A stretch of DNA of 64,000 nt from Enterococcus faecalis (GTDB lineage Bacteria > Bacillota > Bacilli > Lactobacillales > Enterococcaceae): positions 2,202,001 to 2,266,000 of the forward strand of contig NZ_CP118962.1 in NCBI RefSeq assembly GCF_029024925.1, in the 5' to 3' direction. Shown in pieces: positions 39,910 to 48,709 of this stretch (the stretch's first letter is position 1; the number at the start of each line of letters is the position of its first letter). The position numbers were made by a program, and so were the translations under genes. Below the pieces are notes generated by a model. That model had not been told where the DNA came from. It did no database searches and was given only the letters and a program-made list of their open reading frames with translations.

Positions 39910-40460
39910 AAACTATTTTATTAGGCGTCTCTGGCAGCATTTCTGCATATAAAGCAGCAGATATTACAAGTCAACTAGCTAAGCTTGGCTACAATGTGGA
40001 AATTTTAATGACTAAAAGCAGCACAGCGTTCATCACTCCGCTGACGTTACAATCACTTTCTAAGAATCCAGTGCATACGGATGTCATGATGGAAATTGAT
40101 CCCAGTAAAATTAATCACATTGAGTTAGCTAAAAAAGCGGATTTATTTTTAGTAGCACCTGCTTCGGCCAATACAATTGGGAAATTAGCCCATGGGATTG
40201 CCGACGACTTATTATCAACAGTTGCTTTGGCACTTTATCCTGAAACACCCAAAATTATTGCGCCCGCGATGAATACGTATATGTACCAAAACCCCATTGT
40301 CCAACGAAATATTGGCATTTTAAAAGAAGTCGGCTATCAAGAAATAATCCCACGTGAAGCTCTATTAGCTTGTGGCGATTATGGTCGTGGCGCACTTGCC
40401 ACTGTTGAAGATATCCTTCAAACAGTGATGAAAATTTTAGCATCTGATAACAAGGAGTAA
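39906..40460 (+). CDS. coaC: Phosphopantothenoylcysteine decarboxylase CoaC
   Basis: 184-residue flavoprotein that decarboxylates phosphopantothenoylcysteine. GVSGSISAYKAADI, the active-site His in NHIELAKKADL, PAMNTYMY and the Cys loop LACGDYGRGAL are all present. The start is ATG 39906 inside the coaB stop overlap, with GGAGAG upstream; ATG 39891 overlaps that site. Confidence 0.95.
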   Translation: MKTILLGVSGSISAYKAADITSQLAKLGYNVEILMTKSSTAFITPLTLQSLSKNPVHTDVMMEIDPSKINHIELAKKADLFLVAPASANTIGKLAHGIADDLLSTVALALYPETPKIIAPAMNTYMYQNPIVQRNIGILKEVGYQEIIPREALLACGDYGRGALATVEDILQTVMKILASDNKE

Positions 40461-40463
40461 TTT

Positions 40464-41099
40464 ATGAATAACACGAAAAAATTTACGTTAACAGCAATGT
40501 TCTTAGCTATCTTACTTTTACTGGCTTTAACCCCGCTAGGATTTATCACATTAGGTCCTTTAAATTCGACCACGATGCATATTCCTGTAATTATTGGTTC
40601 CATTGTTTTAGGGCCAAAAATCGGTAGTATGTTGGGCGGCACGTTTGGGATCATTAGCTTAATTAAAAATACGACAGCACCAACACCTTTGTCGTTTGTT
40701 TTTTCTCCATTTATTCCTGTGATCGGTACCGATCATGGTAGTTGGAAGGCACTTTTAATTGTGCTCATTCCGCGGATTTTAATTGGGGTCGTTCCTTATT
40801 TCGCTTACAAATGGCTAAATAAATTAACGAAGGAAAAAGCGCAACCTGTCTCCTTATTTGTGGCTGGTGTTTTAGGCTCAGCAACGAATACCATTTTAGT
40901 CATGAACATGATTTATTTTCTTTTTAATTCAGCTTATGCTGAAATTATTGGTAAAGCTGGAACTGCTGTTTACCTAGCTATTATTGCGACGATTTTCAGT
41001 TCTGGTGTGCCAGAAGCTCTTGTTGCTGGTGTAGCTGCTTCAGCAATTGCTAGCGTTTTGCTTCGCTTAATGAAACGGAATGCAACACAAAAACTATAG
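40464..41099 (+). CDS. panT: ECF transporter S component, probably pantothenate (PanT)
   Basis: 211-residue membrane protein with six hydrophobic segments and ECF S-component features (AMFLAILLLLALTPLGFI; STTMHIPVIIGSIVLGPKIGSMLGG). It starts 3 bp after coaC, so pantothenate uptake feeding CoA synthesis is the natural reading. It needs the shared EcfA-A'-T module, which is not in the window. Confidence 0.85.
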   Translation: MNNTKKFTLTAMFLAILLLLALTPLGFITLGPLNSTTMHIPVIIGSIVLGPKIGSMLGGTFGIISLIKNTTAPTPLSFVFSPFIPVIGTDHGSWKALLIVLIPRILIGVVPYFAYKWLNKLTKEKAQPVSLFVAGVLGSATNTILVMNMIYFLFNSAYAEIIGKAGTAVYLAIIATIFSSGVPEALVAGVAASAIASVLLRLMKRNATQKL

Positions 41100-41100
41100 A

Positions 41101-41152
41101 AAAAAACACATGGACTAAAAATCAAGTTTGATTTTTAGTCCATGTGTTTTTT
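41101..41152. terminator. Bidirectional terminator between panT and FemX-type gene
   Basis: AAAAAACACATGGACTAAAA arm and its complement form a stem of about 25 bp between convergent genes, with T-runs on both sides. Confidence 0.92.
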
Positions 41153-41154
41153 AT

Positions 41155-42360
41155 TTATTTTTTTTGTTTTCGTAATTTATAGGCATATTCACTGGCTTTA
41201 AATAATAATTTATTAACCGGTAAATCGAATTCCCCAATAAATTCATTAATCGTTGGGTTGAAGTTCGCTTTAAACTTAATTAAGCCATCATTTAAACTAC
41301 CTTCTAAGCCGCCCATATTACAGCTTTCGCAGCCACGGTTAAAACATTCTTGAATGGCATCTCGCCAAGTCACATATGTTGGCATGTAGCGTTTATAACG
41401 ATCATCTAAGCCAGCATAAAGGATTTCACTTGTTGGACCAAATGTCACAGCCAAAGCGCCAGCAACCGTGACGATTTCACCAGCTTCTGCGATATTTTCT
41501 TCTAATTCTTTTAGTTCCCGAGTCAAGGAAGCATCTAATTCTTCTAAATTATGGCGCTTTTTCACTTGATTTTCTTTCAAATTACTCAAGTCTTTTTGAT
41601 TTTTGTCATAGCGTTGTCGCGTGCTATCTAAGCGTTCCTTTAAATTGACTTGCGCCAGCATAATAAAGGAGTCTTCTGGGTAAATGTTCAACAGCTTCTT
41701 AAAGTAATCACTATTCCGTAAAGAAATATGTTGGCGTTCCATGGTTGATTGAATGACTTTTTCAAATTCATCAACAAAGTCAACATGCCCTTGCTGCACA
41801 ACGACCCCTTTTTTTTCAGCTGTTTTAATCATTTTCTTGGTGCTTTTTGACAATTGTTCCTCACTAAAATCTTCACGATAAATATTCGCTTGGAAGCGGG
41901 GCTGGATGGTGGCCCCCATATCCATTGTCAGTCCTTGATATTTGGCCCCTGCTTCTTTCAAGGTCTCAATAATAGCTGTCGCTTCAGCATGCGGTTGATG
42001 TTCTTCTCCCAAATGAAAATCTTGATAGTGAACCGCTGGATCCATTTTTATAAATAAAGCTCGTTTTTTCTTGCCAAATTTTTTCAATTCAGCCATAAAG
42101 TAGCTGACCAAACGTTCATTTGTATAGTCCATTACTGGACCTCTTGGTGTATATAACATCGTAAAACCGGCTGGTAATGGTTTGATTAAAACTAAACTTG
42201 ATGCGACTAATGTATCCTTTTCATAAACCCCAACAATTTCAGAACCCCAGTTATCCTTGACTTTTGCCCATGAAGATGACTGTAGTAAATTACATAATGG
42301 GTGATTTTTAACAAATGTATCGTGTACTTCTGCCGGAATACCGATTTTAAATGTGTACAT
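41155..42360 (-). CDS. FemX/MurM-type peptidoglycan bridge aminoacyltransferase
   Basis: 401-residue FemABX protein that adds amino acids from aminoacyl-tRNA to the stem-peptide lysine. It has two GNAT-like lobes (LLQSSSWAKVKDNWGSEIVG near 25; GPTSEILYAGLDDRYKRYMPTY near 315) and the antiparallel coiled-coil arm near 245-300 typical of Fem enzymes. E. faecalis has an L-Ala-L-Ala bridge made by BppA1 and BppA2; from its place in the genome I believe this is BppA1, but did not confirm it. The start is ATG 42360, seven bases after GAGGAG. Confidence 0.88.
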   Translation of the reverse strand: MYTFKIGIPAEVHDTFVKNHPLCNLLQSSSWAKVKDNWGSEIVGVYEKDTLVASSLVLIKPLPAGFTMLYTPRGPVMDYTNERLVSYFMAELKKFGKKKRALFIKMDPAVHYQDFHLGEEHQPHAEATAIIETLKEAGAKYQGLTMDMGATIQPRFQANIYREDFSEEQLSKSTKKMIKTAEKKGVVVQQGHVDFVDEFEKVIQSTMERQHISLRNSDYFKKLLNIYPEDSFIMLAQVNLKERLDSTRQRYDKNQKDLSNLKENQVKKRHNLEELDASLTRELKELEENIAEAGEIVTVAGALAVTFGPTSEILYAGLDDRYKRYMPTYVTWRDAIQECFNRGCESCNMGGLEGSLNDGLIKFKANFNPTINEFIGEFDLPVNKLLFKASEYAYKLRKQKK

Positions 42361-42403
42361 GTTCAAACTCCTCTGCTGTGACTTTCCAATAGTCCGTTTA
42401 TCT

Positions 42404-42438
42404 TACACTATCATAGTGTATTCCAACAGACTAGTAAA
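42404..42438 (-). promoter_or_regulatory. Promoter with overlapping palindrome upstream of FemX-type gene
   Basis: Minus strand TTTACT (42433-42438) and TATGAT (42410-42415) are 17 bases apart. The -10 lies inside TACACTA-TCA-TAGTGTA (42404-42420), a perfect 7-base inverted repeat that may be an operator. Confidence 0.5.
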
Positions 42439-42597
42439 GTTTTACATGAAAATTTTTAGAAAAAATGTAGATCTTATTCTTTATGTAAAAAAGACGAGGT
42501 AGAAACAGTTCATTCTATCACTTAGCTCACTAATAGCAACGACACTTTTCTTCACTGCCATTCAAAGGATGAATCATTTCTATCCACATCTTTTCAA

Positions 42598-43104
42598 TTA
42601 AATACGTGTTTCAAATTTTAATGACTTGTTGATAAAATACATGATTGGTGCTGAAATCGTCATAATAATCGCTTCACTTAATGCTAACCAACCATAAGTT
42701 GTCCAAAATGCTTGACCGCCACTTGGTACTAGCATAAAGGCAATAAAAAACATACTTACAGTAAAAAATAGACTATTTAGACACATTCTAACAGGAATAC
42801 TTGGTACCTTTTTTTGTAAAAAAGCTGTTAAGCTCAACGCAAATAATGTTTGCGCTCCACCAAACAGAGCATCCATTACACCGAAACCAAAAAATAAGTT
42901 AAAAAAGATAACGCCGCCTAAAACACCCCACATCAATTTGCGATTGAAAACGACTAGGTGATTCAAACTTTCTGAAATTCTAAATTGAATCATACCAGAA
43001 GAAACTGGCCGAACCAATAAAGAGAGGACAATATATAAGCCCATAATGATACCATTGGCTAAGACTGTTCTTAGCTTTCGATTGGCTTGAAACGAATTTT
43101 GCAT
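42598..43104 (-). CDS. queT: ECF transporter S component QueT (queuosine precursor)
   Basis: 168-residue membrane protein with five or six helices and the QueT pattern (RKLRTVLANGIIMGLYIVLSLL; QFRISESLNHLVVF; FGFGVMDALFGGAQTLFALSL). It supplies a 7-deazaguanine precursor of queuosine in tRNA. A preQ1-type riboswitch in its leader independently supports this. Needs the shared ECF energising module. No clear terminator follows in 42440-42597. Confidence 0.93.
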   Translation of the reverse strand: MQNSFQANRKLRTVLANGIIMGLYIVLSLLVRPVSSGMIQFRISESLNHLVVFNRKLMWGVLGGVIFFNLFFGFGVMDALFGGAQTLFALSLTAFLQKKVPSIPVRMCLNSLFFTVSMFFIAFMLVPSGGQAFWTTYGWLALSEAIIMTISAPIMYFINKSLKFETRI

Positions 43105-43124
43105 ACTTTTTCCTTCTTTCTCCG

Positions 43125-43157
43125 AGTTTTTTTACAAGGGATGGTTGATGAACCTTG
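43125..43157 (-). promoter_or_regulatory. preQ1-I riboswitch of queT
   Basis: On the minus strand, CAAGGTTC, then CCCTTG, then TAAAAAAACT match the preQ1 class I aptamer: P1 pairs CAAGG with CCTTG and the A-rich tail folds back as a pseudoknot. The CGGAG directly after it suggests control of ribosome access rather than termination. The queT ATG is at 43104. Confidence 0.85.
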
Positions 43158-43308
43158 GTTACAATTGCAACAGTTCACATTCTAATATGGAAAGTCAAAA
43201 TAGTCAATGAAAGCCCTGTTTTACTTTGCACTTATTTGCAGTTTTCACCTCTCATGCATTGTTTCGTGCCTTTTTCTAGTCATTTTTTACTTTTTTAAGC
43301 AATCTTTA

Positions 43309-43337
43309 TTCGCAGAAGTTCCTCCCTCTGGTATAAT
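43309..43337 (+). promoter_or_regulatory. Promoter of second lipid kinase gene
   Basis: TTCGCA (43309-43314) and TATAAT (43332-43337), 17 bases apart, 29 bp before the ATG. Confidence 0.6.
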
Positions 43338-43366
43338 GGACAATAGCGATTCAAAGGAGGAGCTCA

Positions 43367-44326
43367 ATGAACATTCACTACTATCTTATTATCAACGAGC
43401 AGGCAAGTAGCGGCAATGGCCGAAAAGTCGCTAGAAAAGTGATTCAACAACTCAAGCAACAAGAACTTAAATATACGGCTCTTTACACTGATTACGCTGG
43501 ACATGAAAAAGAATTGACGAAGGAACTTGCAGAAACAACTTTACTTCCTTGGTCTGAAGACTTAGACGTTTCAACTTTTCCAATCCTAGTCGTGCTAGGC
43601 GGCGATGGCACACTACATAATGTCATTAATTCATTACTTCCATATGATTCAGCTATTCCTTTAAGCTATATTCCATGCGGCTCTGGAAATGATTTTGCAC
43701 GAGGGGTGGGATTATCAAGAAATATTGATAAAGCATTGCATCAAATCCTGCGCACCAGACGACCAAAAGAAATTCAAACAATTCATTATGTAGAAGCCAA
43801 CCAAGAAGAAATCGGCTTAGCCACCAATAATGTTGGCTTAGGATTAGATGCGGCAATCGTGGAAAAAACCAACGAATCGTCATCAAAAAAAGCCTTAAAT
43901 AAATTTAAGCTTGGCTCGCTTTCCTATATTTCTTCAATCATTCATGTCTTTTTTAAACAAAAAGGCTTTCCAATTTTAGTTGAAATGAATGGTAAACAAT
44001 ACACATTTAATCGTGCTTTCCTATGTACGGTCACAAATCATCCTTATTTTGGCGGGGGCGTATCAATTATGCCGACGGCCAATCCTCGCAAAGCAGTCGT
44101 GGACTTAGTTGTCGTGGAACGAATCAATATTTTTAAAATTTTGTGGCTTATTTTCCTATTGCTTCGCCAAAAACAAGGGAAATCTAAGCATTTTCATCAT
44201 TTTCAATCAAGCAAAATTCGAATTGTTTCGACGATTCCACAAACCATTCACGCAGATGGCGAGATTTTAGGCAAACGAAGTATTGATATGGTTTATACCA
44301 CACAAAAACGTTTGTTTTGGTTTTAA
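43367..44326 (+). CDS. Diacylglycerol/lipid kinase family protein, second copy
   Basis: 319-residue YegS/BmrU-type kinase: INEQASSGNGRKVARKV at the start, VVLGGDGTLHNVIN near 75, PCGSGNDFARGVGL near 103 and TIHADGEILGKRSI near 292. AAGGAGGAG precedes the ATG. It differs clearly from the copy at 27895 (no DGDEG-type ending, SGNDFAR rather than TVNDLAR), so the two probably act on different lipids. It sits alone between queT and recD2. Confidence 0.88.
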   Translation: MNIHYYLIINEQASSGNGRKVARKVIQQLKQQELKYTALYTDYAGHEKELTKELAETTLLPWSEDLDVSTFPILVVLGGDGTLHNVINSLLPYDSAIPLSYIPCGSGNDFARGVGLSRNIDKALHQILRTRRPKEIQTIHYVEANQEEIGLATNNVGLGLDAAIVEKTNESSSKKALNKFKLGSLSYISSIIHVFFKQKGFPILVEMNGKQYTFNRAFLCTVTNHPYFGGGVSIMPTANPRKAVVDLVVVERINIFKILWLIFLLLRQKQGKSKHFHHFQSSKIRIVSTIPQTIHADGEILGKRSIDMVYTTQKRLFWF

Positions 44327-44346
44327 CTGAGTCCCTTAAGGTTGAA

Positions 44347-44385
44347 AAAGAGTGCCATAAGTCAAAACGACTTATGGCACTCTTT
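44347..44385. terminator. Bidirectional terminator between lipid kinase and recD2
   Basis: AAAGAGTGCCATAAGTC and its exact complement around a 5-base loop, between convergent genes. Confidence 0.92.
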
Positions 44386-44392
44386 CCTTTTC

Positions 44393-47002
44393 TCACATAA
44401 ATTGATAAGGCGTCGTATCCTTCATTCCAATCATTGGATCAACAGCATTTGTTTGAATAATTTCAACTGTTAGTCGTGGTTCTTTTGGTAATGGTTCTTC
44501 GACAACTTTTGTCGCTTTATTTGCTGTTTCTGGGGTTGACTCTTCCCCTTCATCAGCAAATAGTGAAACTTCTTGTACCGTTGTGTCAACTAATTGCTCG
44601 TCTGTGTCTTTGATCTGATTGGCTTTCGTTGATTGCTGTTCAGTTTCATAAGAGACAGCTTTTGTTTCCTTTTCAGTAAATGGATGGTCTGCCGTTAAAC
44701 CTTCTTCATAGGCTTCTAACTGAGTTCTAGTCGTTAAGTTCATTTGTTCTGCGTTCACGATTCGTTCTTTTAGCATCGTCATGCGACTAGCCGATTCGTT
44801 TTTGACACATGTTTCAAAAGCAGAAACCTCACCTAATAGAATTAATAATTCTTTACTACGTGTCACTGCTGTATACAACAAATTTCGTTGCAGCATTCGG
44901 CTATACTGATGAACCATTGGCAGTAACACCATGCGGAATTCACTACCTTGCGCTTTATGAATCGAACAACAATACGATAGCGTAATTTTATTCCATTCAT
45001 TTCTTTTATACGTTACTTCATTATTATCAAACTGTAAAACCAACTCGTCCACTTTGTCCTCTGAGTCTTTGGCTAAAGTAATTCCGACGATTTCTCCCAT
45101 ATCTCCATTGAACACATTTAATTCTGGCGTATTGACTAGTTGCAAAACTTTGTCCCCGATCCGATAGACGGTGTCATTCCACTTGACTTCTTTTTTCTTC
45201 CCCTCATTTGGATTGAAGATTTCTTGCATCATCTTATTCAAGGCATCAATGCCAGCTGCGCCACGATACATTGGCGCTAAAACTTGGATATCTTGTGGCG
45301 TAAACCCTTTTGCTTTTGCCTTTGTGACGATTTGTCGAATGTATTCTTCAATATGACCAATATCACTTGCAAAGAACGAGCGATCCTTTTGATTTTTTTG
45401 AAAATCAGCAGGCAACTTTCCTTCTTTAATTTCATGGGCAAGAGGAATAATACTTGAACCGTCTCCTTGACGATAAATTTCGTTTAGCTCACATTTGGGA
45501 ATTTCGTTAATTTGCAATAAGTCATGTAAGACTTGACCTGGACCGACAGACGGTAGCTGATCCTTATCACCAACAAAAATCACTTGCATGTTTGTCGGAA
45601 TAGCTTTTAATAACGTATTGGCTAACCAAGTATCCACCATTGACATTTCATCTACAATTAGCAAACCACCTTCTAATTCTTTGGCGGTTAAACTCGGATT
45701 TTTTTCACGACCTGTCAAGCCTAACAAACGATGGATGGTACTTGCAGGTAAACCTGTCGTTTCGTTCATACGTTTCGCTGCTCGCCCAGTTGGCGCCGCT
45801 AGCAAGATTGGAAACATCTCCTGCGTATAGTCTTTGAGATCTAATGAAAGACCATTTAGTTCCGCAAACAACGAGACAATCCCATTAATAACAGTTGTTT
45901 TCCCTGTTCCGGGCCCTCCAGTTAAAATAAATAACGGCGATTTAATCGCTTCTTCAATCGCTGCTTGTTGCGAGTCGCCATACTGAATATTTAAACGTTT
46001 CTCAATCATTCGGATATTTTTTTGGACTTCTTCTTCCTCATAATGAATTTCTTTTTTACGAGAAAGTAAACGCTGAATCGAAGTACCAATGCCCCATTCA
46101 GAAAAATAGAGACTGTTCTCAAAAAGTTTAGTCTCTTCTTGTTGGATTTTTCCATGTTCGACTAACGTAATGATTTCATTAGCCACTTGATCAGGTGAGA
46201 TTTCCACTGGGCGACTTGCTTCCAAGGTCCGAATCGCTTCTTCTAACAAAACATCTGCTTGAACATACGTATTGCCTGAGCGAATGGAGTGCTCAAACAC
46301 TTCATGTAAAATCGCCGCTCGAATTCGAACAGCAGAATCCGCCTGAATGCCGATTTGTTCAGCAATATTGTCCGCTCGTTTAAATCCGACTCCCTCAATA
46401 TCTTCAACTAACTGATAAGGATTTTCTTGAATCACAGAAAGGGTTTCTTCTTGATAGGTTTGATAAATTGAAAAAGCTAACTGACTACCGAAGCCGTATC
46501 GATTTAGTCCCACAATCACTTGCTCCATCCCGTGATTCAAGCGAATTGTTTCGACGATTACTTGTCGTTTTTTTTCATTTAAAACAGTAACTTCTTCCAA
46601 AACACTCGGGTCATCAATAATTCGGTCAATCGCACTTTCCCCTAATACTTCAACAATTTTTTCAGCAGTTCGTTTACCAATGCCAGGAAATTTGTCACTT
46701 GATAAATAGTTAACCACCCCACTAGCCGAAGTCGGTCTTTCTTGCTGATAACTATCCACCTGAAACTGTCTGCCATAACGAGGATGGTCCACAAAATGAC
46801 CAAAGAAACGATAGGGTTCCTCTTCTTGAACTTGGCCAAAACTTCCAGTTACTACAATTTCTTTTTCTAAATAATCTGTATTTGTATCGGTCACATTTAC
46901 AAGAACGACTTTATAAAAATTACTGGGATTTTCAAAAAAGATTGCTTGTACAGTTCCAACAATAAAGGCTTTTTCTTCGTCCTCACCAAAAAGTGTTACC
47001 AC
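44393..47002 (-). CDS. recD2: RecD2-type DNA helicase
   Basis: 869-residue SF1B 5'-3' helicase of the RecD2/YrrC type, acting without RecBC. An N-terminal OB/helix-hairpin region (about 1-230, with KFPGIGKRTAEKI and IEGVGFKRADNIAE) precedes motor motifs: Walker A TGGPGTGKTT near 360, VDEMSMVD near 447, and the final YTAVTRSKELL near 715. About 120 residues after the motor are low-complexity and acidic, longer than in B. subtilis YrrC. The start is GTG 47002, after GGAGGG. Confidence 0.95.
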   Translation of the reverse strand: MVTLFGEDEEKAFIVGTVQAIFFENPSNFYKVVLVNVTDTNTDYLEKEIVVTGSFGQVQEEEPYRFFGHFVDHPRYGRQFQVDSYQQERPTSASGVVNYLSSDKFPGIGKRTAEKIVEVLGESAIDRIIDDPSVLEEVTVLNEKKRQVIVETIRLNHGMEQVIVGLNRYGFGSQLAFSIYQTYQEETLSVIQENPYQLVEDIEGVGFKRADNIAEQIGIQADSAVRIRAAILHEVFEHSIRSGNTYVQADVLLEEAIRTLEASRPVEISPDQVANEIITLVEHGKIQQEETKLFENSLYFSEWGIGTSIQRLLSRKKEIHYEEEEVQKNIRMIEKRLNIQYGDSQQAAIEEAIKSPLFILTGGPGTGKTTVINGIVSLFAELNGLSLDLKDYTQEMFPILLAAPTGRAAKRMNETTGLPASTIHRLLGLTGREKNPSLTAKELEGGLLIVDEMSMVDTWLANTLLKAIPTNMQVIFVGDKDQLPSVGPGQVLHDLLQINEIPKCELNEIYRQGDGSSIIPLAHEIKEGKLPADFQKNQKDRSFFASDIGHIEEYIRQIVTKAKAKGFTPQDIQVLAPMYRGAAGIDALNKMMQEIFNPNEGKKKEVKWNDTVYRIGDKVLQLVNTPELNVFNGDMGEIVGITLAKDSEDKVDELVLQFDNNEVTYKRNEWNKITLSYCCSIHKAQGSEFRMVLLPMVHQYSRMLQRNLLYTAVTRSKELLILLGEVSAFETCVKNESASRMTMLKERIVNAEQMNLTTRTQLEAYEEGLTADHPFTEKETKAVSYETEQQSTKANQIKDTDEQLVDTTVQEVSLFADEGEESTPETANKATKVVEEPLPKEPRLTVEIIQTNAVDPMIGMKDTTPYQFM

Positions 47003-47028
47003 TACAAGCCCTCCTTTCTGTTGTGTGC

Positions 47029-47673
47029 TTATTGTGCTTTTTCTTTAGCTAAAAAAGACGTATCATTCCATAACGTTAAGTCGTACGGCATGTTCCTTGA
47101 TGCCTCTTTGGTTTCAAGGATTGAAAGGCTATTGTTTAACAGCCCGCCCATTGTCCGTAATTCTGATAATGGTTTACCAGCCATCGCTTGGATTGCCGCT
47201 GTCAGGGCTGCTCCGTGTCCGACAAATAGAACTGGACCTTCGTGTTGCTTCGCCGCTTCAGCAACTGTTTCTGAAATCCGTTGAATCGCTTGCTCGATTG
47301 GTTCACCATCAAAAATTGTTGGATCATACAAATCTAAACGATGCCGTAAATGATCTAATTCTTCTCCATAAAAATTACGCATTTCTTCAATATATTGTCC
47401 TTCTAGACGACCTAAACCTAATTCTTTTAAGGTATCTGTATAAACAATTTCAACTGGATGAGTCAATTCTTGTTGAATTCCCCGCGCAGTATTTTTGGCA
47501 CGTAATAGCGGACTAGAATAAATTTTTTCAAACGGAATATCTTGTAAATATCGGCCTAATTGTTTAATTTCGTCATAACTAGTTGGTAATAACGGCGAAT
47601 CTCCTGTCATTCCTTGAAATCGTTTCTGTTGATTCCATTCAGTTTTTCCATGTCGTGTAAAATATAATTTCAT
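47029..47673 (-). CDS. Histidine phosphatase family protein
   Basis: 214-residue protein with the phosphoglycerate-mutase-like fold: the phosphorylated His in YFTRHGKTEWN near residue 8, SSPLLRAKNTARG near 55 and the second His in LFVGHGAAL near 150. Substrate is unknown; most such short members are broad phosphatases, not glycolytic mutases. It lies 26 bp upstream of recD2 and probably shares its transcript. Confidence 0.9.
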   Translation of the reverse strand: MKLYFTRHGKTEWNQQKRFQGMTGDSPLLPTSYDEIKQLGRYLQDIPFEKIYSSPLLRAKNTARGIQQELTHPVEIVYTDTLKELGLGRLEGQYIEEMRNFYGEELDHLRHRLDLYDPTIFDGEPIEQAIQRISETVAEAAKQHEGPVLFVGHGAALTAAIQAMAGKPLSELRTMGGLLNNSLSILETKEASRNMPYDLTLWNDTSFLAKEKAQ

Positions 47674-47771
47674 GTAACTTCTCCAAACTTCTTTATCTCT
47701 TCATATGTCTTTCTAGTTTATCACTTCCCTGCGAAAATATCCATGGAAGTTTCTAGTAATCCAAGCAAAAT

Positions 47772-47813
47772 AAGCCTAGAACAAAAATCTAAATTGTTTT
47801 TTGTTCTAGGCTT
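47772..47813 (-). terminator. Terminator after trmL
   Basis: AAGCCTAGAACAAAAA and its near-perfect complement, about 75 bp after the trmL stop. The rest of 47674-47889 holds no gene. Confidence 0.8.
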
Positions 47814-47889
47814 GAAAATTGGGCAACAGTAAAAATAAAACCACTTTCTTCTGACATTTTTGAAAAAAGCGCTACTGTCTTAACTTTTT

Positions 47890-48396
47890 TTAATCCAATT
47901 TATCATTTTCATAATGATGCGTCAGTTCTAAGTTCGGAAAATTTTGCTGACGTAAGGCTTCATAAACAATTAGTGCGGCAGTGTTAGAAAGATTCAATGA
48001 GCGCACATGTTCATCATTCATAGGAATTCGGATACACTTTTCTTCGTTTTCTCGCATAAACGTTTCTGGTAAGCCCGTTGTTTCTTTTCCAAAAAGGAAA
48101 TAATGGTCCTCGCCATCATTATAATTGACCTCGCTGTATGTTTGGTGAGCAAATTTGGTTACTAAATGCAAGTGTTTGCCTGCCACATGGGCTAAAAAGG
48201 CAGCCAAATCTTTATGATACGTAATATTTACATCATTCCAATAATCTAATCCGGCACGTTTTAAGTGTTTATCATCTGTTGAAAATCCTAAAGGTTCAAT
48301 TAAATGCAACGGTGTATTCGTCGCTGCACATGTCCGTGCAATATTTCCAGTATTTGCTGGAATTTGTGGTTCAAATAAAACAATATGGTTCGTCAA
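47890..48396 (-). CDS. trmL: tRNA (cytidine/uridine-34-2'-O)-methyltransferase
   Basis: 168-residue SPOUT methyltransferase that modifies the wobble ribose of tRNA-Leu. Family blocks: [21 protein letters not shown] at the start, [13 protein letters not shown] near 105 and [24 protein letters not shown] near 125, which forms the knotted SAM site. TTG 48396 is the best start, with GAGGAG about ten bases upstream. Confidence 0.95.
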   Translation of the reverse strand: MTNHIVLFEPQIPANTGNIARTCAATNTPLHLIEPLGFSTDDKHLKRAGLDYWNDVNITYHKDLAAFLAHVAGKHLHLVTKFAHQTYSEVNYNDGEDHYFLFGKETTGLPETFMRENEEKCIRIPMNDEHVRSLNLSNTAALIVYEALRQQNFPNLELTHHYENDKLD

Positions 48397-48476
48397 CTAT
48401 CTTCAGCTCCTCAAATATCAATCGTGTTCATTTTAGCATAAATTCAAAATAAATAGCGCCCACAATACTTATTTTC

Positions 48477-48513
48477 AAAAAAAAACCGCATGACGCGATG
48501 ATGTCAGGCGGCA
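48477..48513 (-). terminator. Second terminator after the candidate small RNA
   Basis: CCGC..GAC / GTC..GCGG stem followed by nine Ts on the minus strand, 16 bp beyond the first terminator of the candidate RNA. It insulates trmL from upstream transcription. Confidence 0.65.
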
Positions 48514-48528
48514 GCTATTCTAACCAAT

Positions 48529-48643
48529 AAAAAAAAACGTACCGTCTCGGTGTCTAGCACGGCGAGTCGTTACGTTAGTGAAGGTCTCTTCACTAACTTT
48601 TATCAGAACAGGACCCTGATAAAAACCAATGAAAAAACAACTT
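48529..48643 (-). ncRNA. Candidate small RNA between rlmA and trmL
   Basis: A stretch of 313 bp with no gene carries a complete minus-strand transcription unit of about 115 nt. From 5' to 3' it has a T-rich start, hairpin 1 (TTTTATCAG/CTGATAAAA, 48598-48624), hairpin 2 (GTTAGTGAAG/CTTCACTAAC, 48574-48597, loop AGAC), and hairpin 3 (48537-48575, ACGTA outer helix plus CTCG/CGAG), followed by nine Us. The loop of hairpin 1 has GGTC, complementary to GACC at hairpin 2. There is no ORF. It does not resemble tmRNA, 6S, SRP RNA or RNase P RNA. Function unknown; a trmL leader is less likely because two terminators intervene. Confidence 0.55.
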
Positions 48644-48649
48644 GTAAGT

Positions 48650-48678
48650 AATATAACACCAATGTCACTTTATTGCAA
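48650..48678 (-). promoter_or_regulatory. Promoter of the candidate small RNA
   Basis: Minus strand TTGCAA (48673-48678) and TATATT (48650-48655), 17 bases apart; one of the best promoter matches in the window. It lies just after the rlmA stop. Confidence 0.65.
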
Positions 48679-48709
48679 GACTTTTTTAGGATTTTCTTCA
48701 CAAAAAAGT

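Noticed and set aside
48529-48575. CACCGAG..CGG hairpin with a T-run, similar to the 3' end of a Cas9 tracrRNA
   Set aside because: No CRISPR repeats, anti-repeat or cas genes are present, and the other two hairpins do not fit.
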